Below are positions 19,075-29,033 of a DNA stretch of 64,000 bases, piece after piece. Position 1 is the first letter of the stretch; every line of letters begins with the position of its first letter. Source of the DNA: Schizophyllum amplum. Taxonomy: Eukaryota > Basidiomycota > Agaricomycetes > Agaricales > Schizophyllaceae. The position numbers and the translations under genes were made by a program. The notes under the pieces are model-generated. The model was not told where the DNA came from, did no database searches, and worked only from the letters and a program-made list of their open reading frames with translations. The stretch lies in NCBI GenBank assembly GCA_007026445.1, contig VDMD01000001.1:3100001-3164000 (forward strand), written 5' to 3'.

Positions 19075-20888
19075 ATGACCTTGAGTCCTAGTCGTCATGC
19101 CGTTGTCCAGACACTGAAGATCATCTGGACTGCATTTGCACTTTACTACGAGCTATGGACATTCTACCGGCACGCCTCGTCTTGCACCTGGCCAATAATC
19201 GACCAACAGGTGTGTGCTCAGTGCGCGCGCGCGTCGTTACGTCTGACATCCTCCGCTCTGTAGACTTCCAGCAAGGTTGAGCATGTTTTACTCGTCGCGG
19301 ACCCCCAGATCCTGGACATGAACTCGTACCCTGATCGCCACCCCGCGCTCCAATGGCTCTCCCAGGTCGTTGTGGACCTCAATCTACGCAAGAACTGGCG
19401 CGCTGCCCTGCGCACGCGCCCCGACAAGACCATCTTTCTTGGCGACATGATGGACAATGGAAGAATGAGCATGGGGGAACAAGAGTGTGTCGCTCAGCAC
19501 TCTTCCCCACCACTATGGCTAATCCCCCTACCCCCGTGCAGATACGACGCGTACTACAGGCGCTTCCGTCGAGTCTTCAAGGGCAGCGACGCCGACACCG
19601 TGTACTACATCCCCGGCAACCACGACATCGGCCTGGGCGCGCCGTCCGCCTACTCGCGGTCCGCGCAGGCGGACGAGCGCTACGTATCACACTTTGGTAA
19701 CCCGAACAAGGTCGTCCACACGGCTGGGCATGCCCTCGTTATGATTGACGCGCCAAGCCTCGTGGACGAAGACCGGCAGCGCGTCGCTCGCGGCCAGACG
19801 TTCACCGACTGGCCTGCTTCGCCCAACAGTACCGCGTCCTTCGTCAAGGGCCTCGCTCGGCAATTGGGTGCGCACACGCCTTGAATGTCCAGTTACATGA
19901 CGCCTCATGCGAATTGCAGAGGATACAGTACCCCGCATACTCCTAACACATATCCCTCTACACCGTCCTCCGGCGAGCGACTGTGGCCCGCTCAGAGAGC
20001 GCGGCACTATCCGCGCTGGGCAAGGATTCGGGTACGAGAACACCATTGGGGCCGATGCTAGCCGGCTACTACTGGACACTATTCGACCGTCGTTCATCTT
20101 CAGGTGCGTGGGCGTTGTACCCGAGGATACGTTCATTGAAGGGCCACAGTGGCGACGATCACGACTACTGCGCCTATAGCCATCGCTACTCCGGACGCAC
20201 GGCGGAGGAGATCACGGTCAAGAGCCTCTCCATGGCCATGGGCATCCGGCAACCGGGCTACCAACTGCTCTCGCTGGCTGCCCCCTCCGCCCCATCAGCA
20301 ACGTCTCACGCCACGACACACTGCCTGCTCCCGGACCAGCTACGCATATACCTCGCCATCTACATACCCCTTCTCTTAATTTCCCTCGCAGCCGTCGTCC
20401 TCATAAACGCGCTAGAGCAACGGAGGTCCCGCCTTCGACCCCGCCCTCGCATCAAGACGTTCCGTCCCCTCACCCGCGGGGTTGACCTCGACATGATTCG
20501 GAGCCCGAATTGGCAGCAGCTACATCATCGCGAGGATGAGCAGGACGTGATGACAGACGAGTCTTACGTTGAACTCGCGTCGCCATCAAGGCTCAGCGAC
20601 GAGAAGGCGCGTGGCGCCCTTCCCGCGCCAGCTTCATCGCGCGCGCGACGCTCAAGGCCGCTGCAGCGGGTTAGCGGTCCATTGGAGCGGGCTATTGGTA
20701 CTATGCCGCGCGCTTTGCAGGCCTTTGCCTCCCTGTTAAAGCGGACTCTGCAGAGCGTTCTTCATAGCCCGCGCCCATCGAGATCGAGGGGTTTTGTCAG
20801 GGAAGTGCTGTACGATGTGAGGGACGTCGCTGTCTTTCCCATTACTATATTTTGTATCATTACATGGTGGATGTTCACAGACTCGTGA
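19075..20888 (+). CDS. Metallophosphoesterase of the Cdc1/Ted1/PGAP5 type (intact paralogue)
   Basis: Membrane enzyme of about 530 residues. In this family it removes ethanolamine phosphate from GPI-anchor mannose in the ER/Golgi, aiding cargo export. An N-terminal membrane helix lies in LKIIWTAFALYYELWTFY. Metal-site motifs in order: VLLVADPQILD, TIFLGDMMDNGR, YYIPGNHDIG, LLTHIPLHRP and SGDDHDYCAY. All metal-binding Asp/Asn/His residues are in place. A second hydrophobic segment (RIYLAIYIPLLLISLAAVV) precedes a cytosolic basic linker and a last one (VFPITIFCIITWWMF). Four introns, the last splitting Ser from GDDHD. It is followed in tandem by a diverged copy at 22819-24943. Confidence 0.88.
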
Positions 20889-22818
20889 ATATATTCTAAT
20901 CTATGAGATTCCCCGACTCTCCGAAGGAAGGAGGGTTTGTCTGGCAAGAAACGGTCAGGCACTCTGTACAAGCGACCGCAATTAATCCTTTCCTGGTAAT
21001 CGCCTCTCGGCCGAGCGTCCGACACTTCCTTTGGTTATGTTTGCCATCATCTCCCTTTCCAGGAGACCCCGTCCCCGCCTCCCCTTTCGTCCTCTACCTA
21101 GCAGATCGAGCTATATCACAAGTGTAGGCACCCAGACGCGCACTGAAGTGCGCGGAATCCGTAGCGTTACGGTGGACTCGGGCGGTCACGACTTGTTACG
21201 GGAGGTTACGGGCCTCGTGTCACACCTGCTCGTGAGTCGTGACATATCAACATCTCCAGGAAAGTTAAACTGCCGGGAGCCTTCGAGTCTGATGCGCGTC
21301 CAGCTTGCACTGCTGCCTGAGTCCTGCCCGACGCATCGAACCATGAAGGCGGCGGCCGATAAGGCATATCAGTGTGTGAACCTAGGTTTTGCTTGGTTAT
21401 GAATCACGTCTACCCTTGCACTTGTCTTGATTTCAGCTGAGTACAGCAAGGAATTTAGTTGACTGCGTTAAGCAATGGGGGCCCAGCACTTATGACGTTA
21501 TTTTTCACTAAAAAATACCAAGTGCAAAAACGTGAAAAGCAAATCGCGTGAAGCATTGATTGCTGCAGTTGCAGGATATCGAAGGTCACTTGCGAGGCTC
21601 TGTGGGCCATAGGCACAGGATAGTGATGGATTTGCAGAAGCGTATATCAGGAGCATCATAGTTGTGAGTCGATGTACTTCAGGACATCTTGATTTCGTGC
21701 AGGAGACAGTCGAGCGAGGGCCGCTCGGGCTTAGCCGGCTCCGGCATTACACGTGACTTGGCACCAGCCCCAGGCGTGAGTCCTCCCCTCGTCTCTCAAC
21801 CTTCGTCAGTCTTGAAGCTTAAGGCGAGGCTCCCTTCTGAGTCTCTTAGACCGAGAGAGATTTGGTAGCCGGCGTCTAAGTCATTACTAACGAAGGAATG
21901 AAGCACAACGCGAGATTCGGCAATTGCCGTAATAACTTGAACCTAATGGAACCCCTCTGGAATGGCGATTTCTGAGTCCTTGGGCAAAGAGACTGGTGCG
22001 AGAAACTTGAAGCCATGAACACATCACCGCTGGTCCGAAAATGCACACAGTTTGCCGCAGCATGCAGCAACTACTGGAAAAATTCTTCTGAGAAGATGTA
22101 TTCTGCTCTGAAACAGCTGTAAATTACTCCAGCCTCGAAGCTTTCCACTCTCATTATGAGAAAATGCTGCAGACAACTTGGAAAGCAGATATCTCCGTGA
22201 TTTTAGGCCCAAATAATGCTCTGACTGTGCTTTTCATGCATGCTTTTCACCGCACACCATGCTTTCAGCATTATCTAGTGAAAAATAGAGTCATAAGCAC
22301 TGCACAGGTAGGTAGAGGATTCATGCGTATCGTATTACAGTCTTGGGAGTTAGACGTGGGCGATATGAATAAGGATGACTGAGAGCGCGGTGTCGAGACT
22401 CGAGATGGCACCCGGCTTCCGGCAAGCGCGGTGCGGCGCAATGAAGCAGCACGCTTGTAGCCTAAGTGCTGTGTACCTCAGTCATTGTGAGGATGTTAGG
22501 GACATATACTAACATGTCCATAAACTCATCGTGGGCACCATGCGTACTCTGCAAAATCGCCCGCGCTACCGATGGTATCTCGATCCTCCATGGGAGACGA
22601 GAGTACGCGCAACGCTCGCCCATTGAGGATCAATCGATCACCGCCTAGTTACGCGCGTAGAATATCGACATGAAGCAAGTGCAGTGTGCTTGGGACAACA
22701 ATTCAAAACTGTAAAGAGAGTCGGGGAACTGGCGCCCCGCGCCGCTACCGATTACTTTCGTTGCCACGTTGTTTCGGATGTGCGCGCTTACCGGGTCTCC
22801 GACTTGTCCTCCGCGTTC
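20889..22818. other. 1.9-kb intergenic stretch between tandem paralogues
   Basis: No gene, RNA gene or element with clear ends is recognised. The right half (about 21400-22300) is AT-richer than the genes around it. Open frames are short with no family signature. It could hold decayed transposon or duplication remnants, but nothing in it proves that. Confidence 0.45.
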
Positions 22819-24943
22819 ATGGGAATCAGTGAGCGCCGCAAATACCAGGCGACCGCGCGCCGCATTTACTCGCGCCCCCTCGTGCTCAATGTCCTCCGTG
22901 TGCTCTGGATCGTCGTCGTTGTCTGGGGCGAGCTCGGCACCTACTATTGGTCCCTCGCATCCTGTCGCTGGCCGGATAAGAACCTGGTGCGTAGTGCCCA
23001 TCTCTCCGGGAAAGCACTCACTGAATGATCCTTAGAGCACGCAGGATGCGCCCCCCACTCATGTCCTTTTGGTTTCAGTGCGTAGCTACGTAGAGCGCAC
23101 GCGCTACGCCACTCACCGATCGGCCGCAGGATCCCCAAGTACGACCCCCGCGCGACTTCTGGGAAGACAACTCCTGGCTCGCGTCCGCCCGCGAGCTCTT
23201 CTTCGAGCTTAACCTCAAGCGCAACTGGCACGTCACTCGCCGAATGAAGCCGCAGGCCATCTTCTTCCTTGGCGACATGCTCGCGAGCGGGAAATACGTC
23301 CACAGCGAGCCAGAGTCCGTTCGTTCACCGTTTCTTCATCGCGCCCTGCTAACTGGGGCAGATTTGAGCAGTACTGGCAGAAGTTTTTGGACACGTGCAA
23401 GGTGGAGAACGGTACGGAGGTGCACTACCTGCCGGGGAACAACGACTTTGGGTACGTGACGCGCATTTTGCTGTGTACACGCGTTGCTAATTACGGACAG
23501 GATGGGGGCCTCGCTATCGCTAGCCACGAATGTCCGAGCCTTCTACAAGAAGTACGTTGGACCACTCAACCAAGCCATCCTTATTCGCGGCCACAATTTT
23601 GTCGCCTTAGACGCCCCGGGTCTCGTCGATGAGGACTACCGCCGTTCCGCCAGCGGGCTGTCTTATGAACACTGGAGTCCGACTCTCAACGGCTCTGTCG
23701 ACTTCGTCAGGGAACTAGATACAGGTGAGCGTCAGACGATCGCACCAGGTCAGGCTCTTGCTTATTTGTTTGTTGATCATATAGAGAAATATCCGGTGGT
23801 GCTGCTGTCGCACATACCCTTGTTCCGACCTGATACAGCAACGTGTGGGCACCTCCGAGAGAAGGGTACAATCCGCAGAGGGGTGGGTCACGGGTACCAG
23901 AACACCCTCGGCAAGCAGACGTCGTACTTCCTGCTTGATACCCTCCATCCAGTGGCAGTGTTTAGGTGTGTGTTGTCTTACGCCTGTTGTCCTTCCTGAG
24001 ACTCAGCGAGCCACGCAGTGGCGACAATCGTGACTTTTGCGAGTACAATCATACCTCGAGGCGCGTCGACCCTGAGACGAACGCGATGATCCTAGAAAAG
24101 AGCGTACGAGAGGTCACCATCAAGTCCTTCTCCATGGCCAGGAGCATTCACTATCCTGGCTTCCATCTACTTTCACTCGCAGACCCATCCAGCGACGGAC
24201 CCTCCTTATCCGACACTGCGTGCTTCCTCCCCGATCAGTCCAGCATACTTTCCCACTTTTATTGGCCCTTCGTCGTCGTCACGAGTCTCCTCCTGCTCCT
24301 TCTGAACCTCCGCAACGGGCCTGGTCATCTCCCTGGCCTCGTTTCCCGGCTCACACCTGCAAGCCCTTACCGCGGACGCCATCCCACCGTGTGGACGCCC
24401 TTCACCGCGGCGCCTGACAGTCCAACAAGCTCTCTACCCATGGTGCGCACGCCCACTTCCTCAGCGGGCCCACAGATGCGTGCCTCCTCGCGCCCCGCGT
24501 CGCCCTCATTCTTGCATCCCTCCGCGGCCGCAGCGGGCGACGCGGAGGAGGACGAGGACGAGACGTTTCCAGCACAATATGCCACCCGTCGCGCTGCATT
24601 CGAGCACGACGACGCCTGGACGCCGCGGCACAATAAAGGCGCGCGCAGCGTCGACCAAGAGGCTGCCGACTCCTACTTCCTGCAGCAGGCGCCTGCGCTG
24701 CGGCAGCCGGGGAAGCGGCCGTGGTCGTGGACGTGGACTTTCGTGTTCGCCCGGCGACGGCGGCGTATAACGCTGCGGCTGCCGTCACTGACGATGCGGG
24801 GCGCGCGGGACGCGGTCGGGGTTCTGGGGTGCGGAGCGGATAGCTTTGATGTGGGATTGCTGGGGAGCACGGCGCTAGATGCGCTGAGCGTGCTGTGGGT
24901 GGCGGTCGTGACGTGGACGTTCCTTGCGTGGAAGTCGTATTGA
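22819..24943 (+). CDS. Diverged Cdc1/Ted1/PGAP5-type paralogue with lost metal-site residues
   Basis: About 600 residues. It has the same architecture as the gene at 19075: N-terminal membrane helix (VLRVLWIVVVVWGELGTYYW), phosphoesterase domain, second helix (FYWPFVVVTSLLLLLLNL), long cytosolic linker and final hydrophobic region. Shared introns precede STQDAPPTHVLLVS, FEQYWQKF, EKYPVVLLSHIPL and GDNRD, showing duplication. It adds introns after LLVS and after PGNNDFG. Metal motifs are altered: GDMLASGK replaces GDMMDNGR, GNND replaces GNHD, and GDNRD replaces GDDHD. SHIPL is kept. A pseudoenzyme is likely, though the frame is otherwise maintained. The start at 22819 (MGISERRKYQATARR) is uncertain; an in-frame ATG at 22684 would add 45 residues. 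Confidence 0.78.
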
Positions 24944-25430
24944 GACGGACGACGGTTTCGCATGTAATTTATCCATAACGCGGACTTCTTTCTGTACTGG
25001 CTGGCGTTGTGATTGTAGCATACGCGAGCGCACCTTAGTCTTCATGGGGTGCACCTTGAGGAAACGGGCAGACAAATCCTTCGCTCTGATGTCGATGATT
25101 AGTTGGTCGAAGTATCAAGGTTCGTGGCATAAAGCCAGCTTTTCAAACTACGGGCATCGCAACCTTGGACATGCTACGTCGGTCGCGACGAAGTTCAAGT
25201 TGATTGGTTTAACTCACGGTCATGTGACATCACAAGTTCGATTTTCAAGTCAATTTCAAGTCGTCTACTACTTGGAGACTCAGAGTACGATTCCTGCCGC
25301 GTGCGCCGGCAGGATAAGTATTGTCAGATCCAGAACTTCTTCACCACTGTGAGTAGCCACTCAAGCCGAGTCGGGCCAGAGAACCTGCGTCATGAGGCCA
25401 TAGATATTGAGTGCCTGTGCGGTTGACTCA

Positions 25431-25944
25431 CACTACAGGCGGACGGGAATATGTCGTTGGACATACTGTTAGTCATTTTTTTTACCATATATTCTAAATT
25501 ACTGCTGCAAAACTAAGTCAATATCGCATGTGAAGAATAATGTTTGTCTTCAGAGAAACATCAGGTTTGACCTCCGGACATATGTCACGTATCCCGGCCG
25601 TCAAAGGCTTCGGGATATCTTATCTTCGCCCACGGGCATACGTCAGCGATAACCACGGATATTTTCAATGTATGACCGGAAGAACAATGGTTCTTCCGGT
25701 CATACATTGAAAATATCCGTGGTTATCGCTGACGTATGCCCGTGGGCGAAGATAAGATATCCCGAAGCCTTTGACGGCCGGGATACGTGACATATGTCCG
25801 GAGGTCAAACCTGATGTTTCTCTGAAGACAAACATTATTCTTCACATGCGATATTGACTTAGTTTTGCAGCAGTAATTTAGAATATATGGTAACAAAAAT
25901 GACTAACAGTATGTCCAATGACATATTCCCGTCCGCCTGTAGTG
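25431..25944. mobile_element. 514-bp palindromic CACTA-type foldback element (non-autonomous)
   Basis: The left arm 25431-25684 and right arm 25691-25944 are inverted copies of 254 bases each around a 6-base loop (caatgg, 25685-25690). Aligning them by eye I find two differences, near arm positions 26 and 51. The ends read CACTACAGGCGGACGGG and its reverse complement, ending TAGTG. The element is flanked by TCA on both sides (25428-25430 and 25945-25947), the 3-bp target duplication expected for CACTA (En/Spm, CMC) transposons. No coding capacity. High arm identity points to a recent origin or conversion between arms. It sits about 150 bp upstream of the dehydrogenase start. Confidence 0.9.
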
Positions 25945-26040
25945 TCAGCAATAGAGACTGCTTGTTAATCAGGAAACGCGCTGCACGAGAAGATCATTAT
26001 ATGCCGATGCTTCAGTCCCTATTGGAGGGCAAACTCAGCA

Positions 26041-26047
26041 TATAAAA
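26041..26047 (+). promoter_or_regulatory. TATA box of the short-chain dehydrogenase gene
   Basis: TATAAAA, 52 bases before the ATG at 26093 and 97 bases right of the palindromic element. It is a canonical core promoter box at a suitable distance. Confidence 0.65.
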
Positions 26048-26092
26048 GGCATCTGGCGAGCCTGTGACCGTCAAGTTGCCCTTCCCCAAATC

Positions 26093-26999
26093 ATGCCCTC
26101 TACTGTCTATCTTGTGACCGGTGCGAACCGTGGCATTGGTATGTCCCTCATGTCCCTAATCCCCGCCGATAACCTATTCCTCAGGCCTCGCAATCACTTC
26201 GCAGCTGGCCGCCAGGTCGGACGCGGTAGTCTTTGCTGGAGTGCGGAACCCCTCCGCAGCTGATGAGCTGAATGCGCTCGTCAGCACCCATCCTGGCCGA
26301 GTGCATGTCCTCAAGGTCTTCTCTGCGGATCGAAAGAACAATGACGAGGCCATGCAAGAAATCAAGAAGGTCACCGGACGTTCTTGACGTCGTCATCGCC
26401 AACGCGGGCATGAGCGACTGCTTCACGAGCCCTCTGGAGACTCCGCCCGAAGAGATGATCAAGCACTTCGACGTGAGTGATCCTCGGAAGAGAAGAAGAG
26501 CACACCAGTAACCCATGATGTGAAGGTGAACACCAACGGTCCGCTCGTACTCTTCCAGGCGACGTACGAGCTCCTGCGCGCTAGTCCATCGCCCAAGTTC
26601 GTGCCCGTCACGTCTGGCTTCGCCAGCATTACGATTGGGCCTGACTTGCCGATGAATGTCCTGGCCTACGGCACGTCGAAGGCCGCCCTCAACTGGATGA
26701 CGCGCAAGCTGCACCACAGCTATTCCGATCTGAGTGCGATTTCAAGTTGGCCTCTGTACATCCAGACACTCACCTTTCATTCAGTTGTCTTCCCCATCAG
26801 CCCAGGCGGTGTCGACACCGACATGGCAAAGGACTCCCTCGCCAAAGACCCGGGAATGAAGCAGATAATGGAGAAGTTTCCGCTGATCTCAGCGAATGAG
26901 AGTGCACGCGGCATTCTTGGGCAGGTCGACGTTGCCACCCGGGAGACCCACGGTGGTCAGTTCGTAGACTATACTGGCTTGGGCAAGTGGGCATGGTGA
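26093..26999 (+). CDS. Short-chain dehydrogenase/reductase with a 1-base frameshift
   Basis: Classical SDR of about 245 residues. It starts MPSTVYLVTGANRGIG at 26093, with the NAD(P) glycine motif split by the first intron, then LAITSQLAARSDAVVFAGVRN. The central NAG motif is VVIANAGMS, the catalytic pair is YGTSKAAL with Ser in VPVTSGFAS, and the end is GGQFVDYTGLGKWAW. Introns join FD to VNTNGPLV and SDL to IVFPISPGG. Between HVLKVFSADR...EIKKVTG and LDVVIANAG the frame shifts by one base around 26379-26385 (an extra T in GGACGTTCTTGAC gives RS-stop). No intron placement I tried repairs this without losing conserved residues. It is either a mutated gene or a sequence error. Substrate unknown. 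Confidence 0.75.
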
Positions 27000-27249
27000 A
27001 TATTTGAATGCTTATGCAGACCTGAAATGCTGTAAACAGATTCAGTAGAATATTGCGCGAGTCACCGTTAGTCAACGAATCATGACCGCTGAGCCTGAGG
27101 CGCCAGTGAAGTCCTCTGCCAAGGACTGCCGTCCAAGGGAGGGGTGTTCGACGACATACTTATGATTGAGTACCTTCAGATGTGCATTATATTCACGTTT
27201 ATATTACAGACCCATCCAACAGAGAATATCGAGAAAGAAAGTCCATTAA

Positions 27250-28619
27250 TCATGCTTGTGCAGCCTGCGGCGCCGCCTCCTTCGGCAACTCCTCCGTCAC
27301 GTCTATATTCGTGCGATCCCCCATGGGCGTACGGCCTGTCAGCGGCAGCGCCGACGCCTTGTGCTCCCGGCACTCCTTGACGAAGTCGGTGAACATCTCG
27401 ATCGTGTCAAGCGGCCCGCCCGCACTCTCCGGGTGGAACTGCACGCCCCAGACCTTGCGCCCCGAGTCCGCGGTCGACTTGATGCCCTCCACCGACGAGT
27501 CGTTGCAGTTGATGAAGAAGGGCTCCCAGCCGCCCGGGAACGGGTCCTGCAGCTTCAGCGCGTACTGGTGGTTCTGGCTCGTCACGTAGACGCGCCCCGC
27601 GCGGATCGAGCCTGACGATGCGAGCGCGAGCACGGGCTGATTGTGCCCGCGGTTGCCAAACGTCATGCGGTAGGCGTCGAGGCCCGCGGCCATGCCAATA
27701 ATCTGGTGGCCCATGCAGATGCCAAACACTGGGCGATCCCACTCCGCGAGCGTCGTGCGCAGCTGGAGCGCGGCGTCCATGCAGTGCGCGGGGTCACCCG
27801 GGCCGTTGGAGAGGAAGAGACCGTCGTACTGCTCGCGCACGGCGTTGAAGTTGTAGTTCCACGGAAGGACGGTGACCTTCGCGCCTCGGCGGACGAGGGA
27901 GCGGAGGATGTTGGCCTTGGCACCAAAGTCGAGGACGGCGATGCTGACATCGCCGGAGGGGTTGAGGACATACGGCTCCTTGGTGGAGACCTGGTCGACG
28001 AGGTTCTCGGCGGTAGGATCCCAATACTCGTGCTCAGCAGGCGGGTTGAGGGCGACGTCGGCGCCGATCGCCATACGGCCTAGGGTAGTGCCCTGGTCAC
28101 GGAGCAGGCTGGTGACCGCGCGAGTGTCGATACCACTGATGCCAGGGACCCCGTGCCGCTGACACCATGACGCTAGTGACTCGACGGCTGAGTGGTGGGA
28201 GAAGCGGTCGGCGACGTCAGCGACGATGACACCCGCGCACTGTATACCCTGGGATTCGAGCACGACACCCACGTCCTGCGAGTCGAAGGGTGCGGTATTC
28301 GCAGGGACCCCGTAGTTGCCGATGAGGGGAGTGGTGAAGACGAGTATTTGCCCACGGTATGATGGGTCGGTCATGGACTCGGTGTCTGCGGGGTATGGTC
28401 AGCTGCGTTGGTGGAAGGGTAGAAGTGACACGTACATGAAGTAATAGACGTGGAGAACACGGTCTCAGCGAAAATGCTTTTGGGAGCGCCGAAGGACCGC
28501 CCAGTGAACGACTGGCCCGTCTTGAGGTGCAGGACACCGGGTGTGGTCGACGCATGCGTCGCCATACCCCGGAAACCCTTGTAGAGGTGAGGAATGCGGA
28601 TGAGAGGTCGAGCGAACAT
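27250..28619 (-). CDS. CPA1: Arginine-specific carbamoyl phosphate synthase, small (glutaminase) subunit
   Basis: 439 residues, one intron (28386-28435, phase joins to give SITSYTESMTDPS). It supplies ammonia from glutamine to the large subunit for carbamoyl phosphate in arginine synthesis. The start at 28619 opens a basic amphipathic presequence (MFARPLIRIPHLYKGFRG), suggesting mitochondrial import. The CPSase small-chain domain comes first (GVLHLKTGQSFTGRSFG). The class I amidotransferase follows: nucleophile Cys in FGICMGHQIIG, then MTFGNRGHNQPV and His/Glu in WGVQFHPES. Asp/Gly patches SNGPGDP and TSQNHQYAL are typical. The short uORF just upstream marks the arginine-regulated type rather than a pyrimidine CAD fusion. 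Confidence 0.95.
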
Positions 28620-28638
28620 CTTTGAACGAGATAGAGTA

Positions 28639-28767
28639 TCAAAGACTGAGGAGGGAAAAGACGAGATCGCTGAGGTAACTTTGGGGAGCAATCAAGTCAG
28701 CAAACCACGACTTCTGAAGAAGAAAATACGCAACTCACTCGTCGCGGGTGTTTTGCGTAAAGATCAT
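28639..28767 (-). CDS. Arginine attenuator peptide-type uORF of CPA1 (spliced)
   Basis: A 22-residue leader in two exons, 28739-28767 and 28679 side 28639-28678, joined over a 60-nt intron (28679-28738) with GTGAGT donor, a CTGAC branch-like site and an AAAG acceptor. It starts MIFTQNTRD and continues DYLSDLVFSLLSL before TGA, 19 bases before the CPA1 ATG. The DYLSD core matches the conserved centre of fungal attenuator peptides (Asp-Tyr-Leu/Ile-Ser-Asp). Those stall ribosomes at the uORF stop when arginine is high and so cut CPA1 translation. The Trp that often follows in ascomycete peptides is absent. Unspliced, the first exon would stop after 10 codons. Confidence 0.7.
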
Positions 28768-29033
28768 GTACCGAGTGTACGCTCGGACAATTTAAAGCGC
28801 TGAGCACGAGGCGGGCGGCGTCGTGGTGGTCGAAAGCTGGAACTCAAGTCGCGAAAATTCGACTCATGTAGGATCGGCGATCGAAACGCGGCCACGTGCG
28901 ACGCGTGACGCTGATGGTTCGACTTCAGGCACAAGAAAATGAACTGCGACTTCAACTTGGTGGACGTTCGTAAAGTGGTATAAGTACAGGTAAGATCCGC
29001 TCATAAGCATAATGTAAGTACATGTATTTGGGC

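Noticed and set aside
25431..25944. The palindrome as an assembly artefact of one strand folded back
   Set aside because: CACTA termini and the matching TCA flanks on both sides are what a real insertion leaves; an artefact would not produce them. Read-level proof is still lacking.
26290..26400. An intron hiding the SDR frameshift
   Set aside because: The only frame-correcting acceptor I found (GCAAG before AAATCAAG) would delete conserved sequence and give an unrelated peptide.
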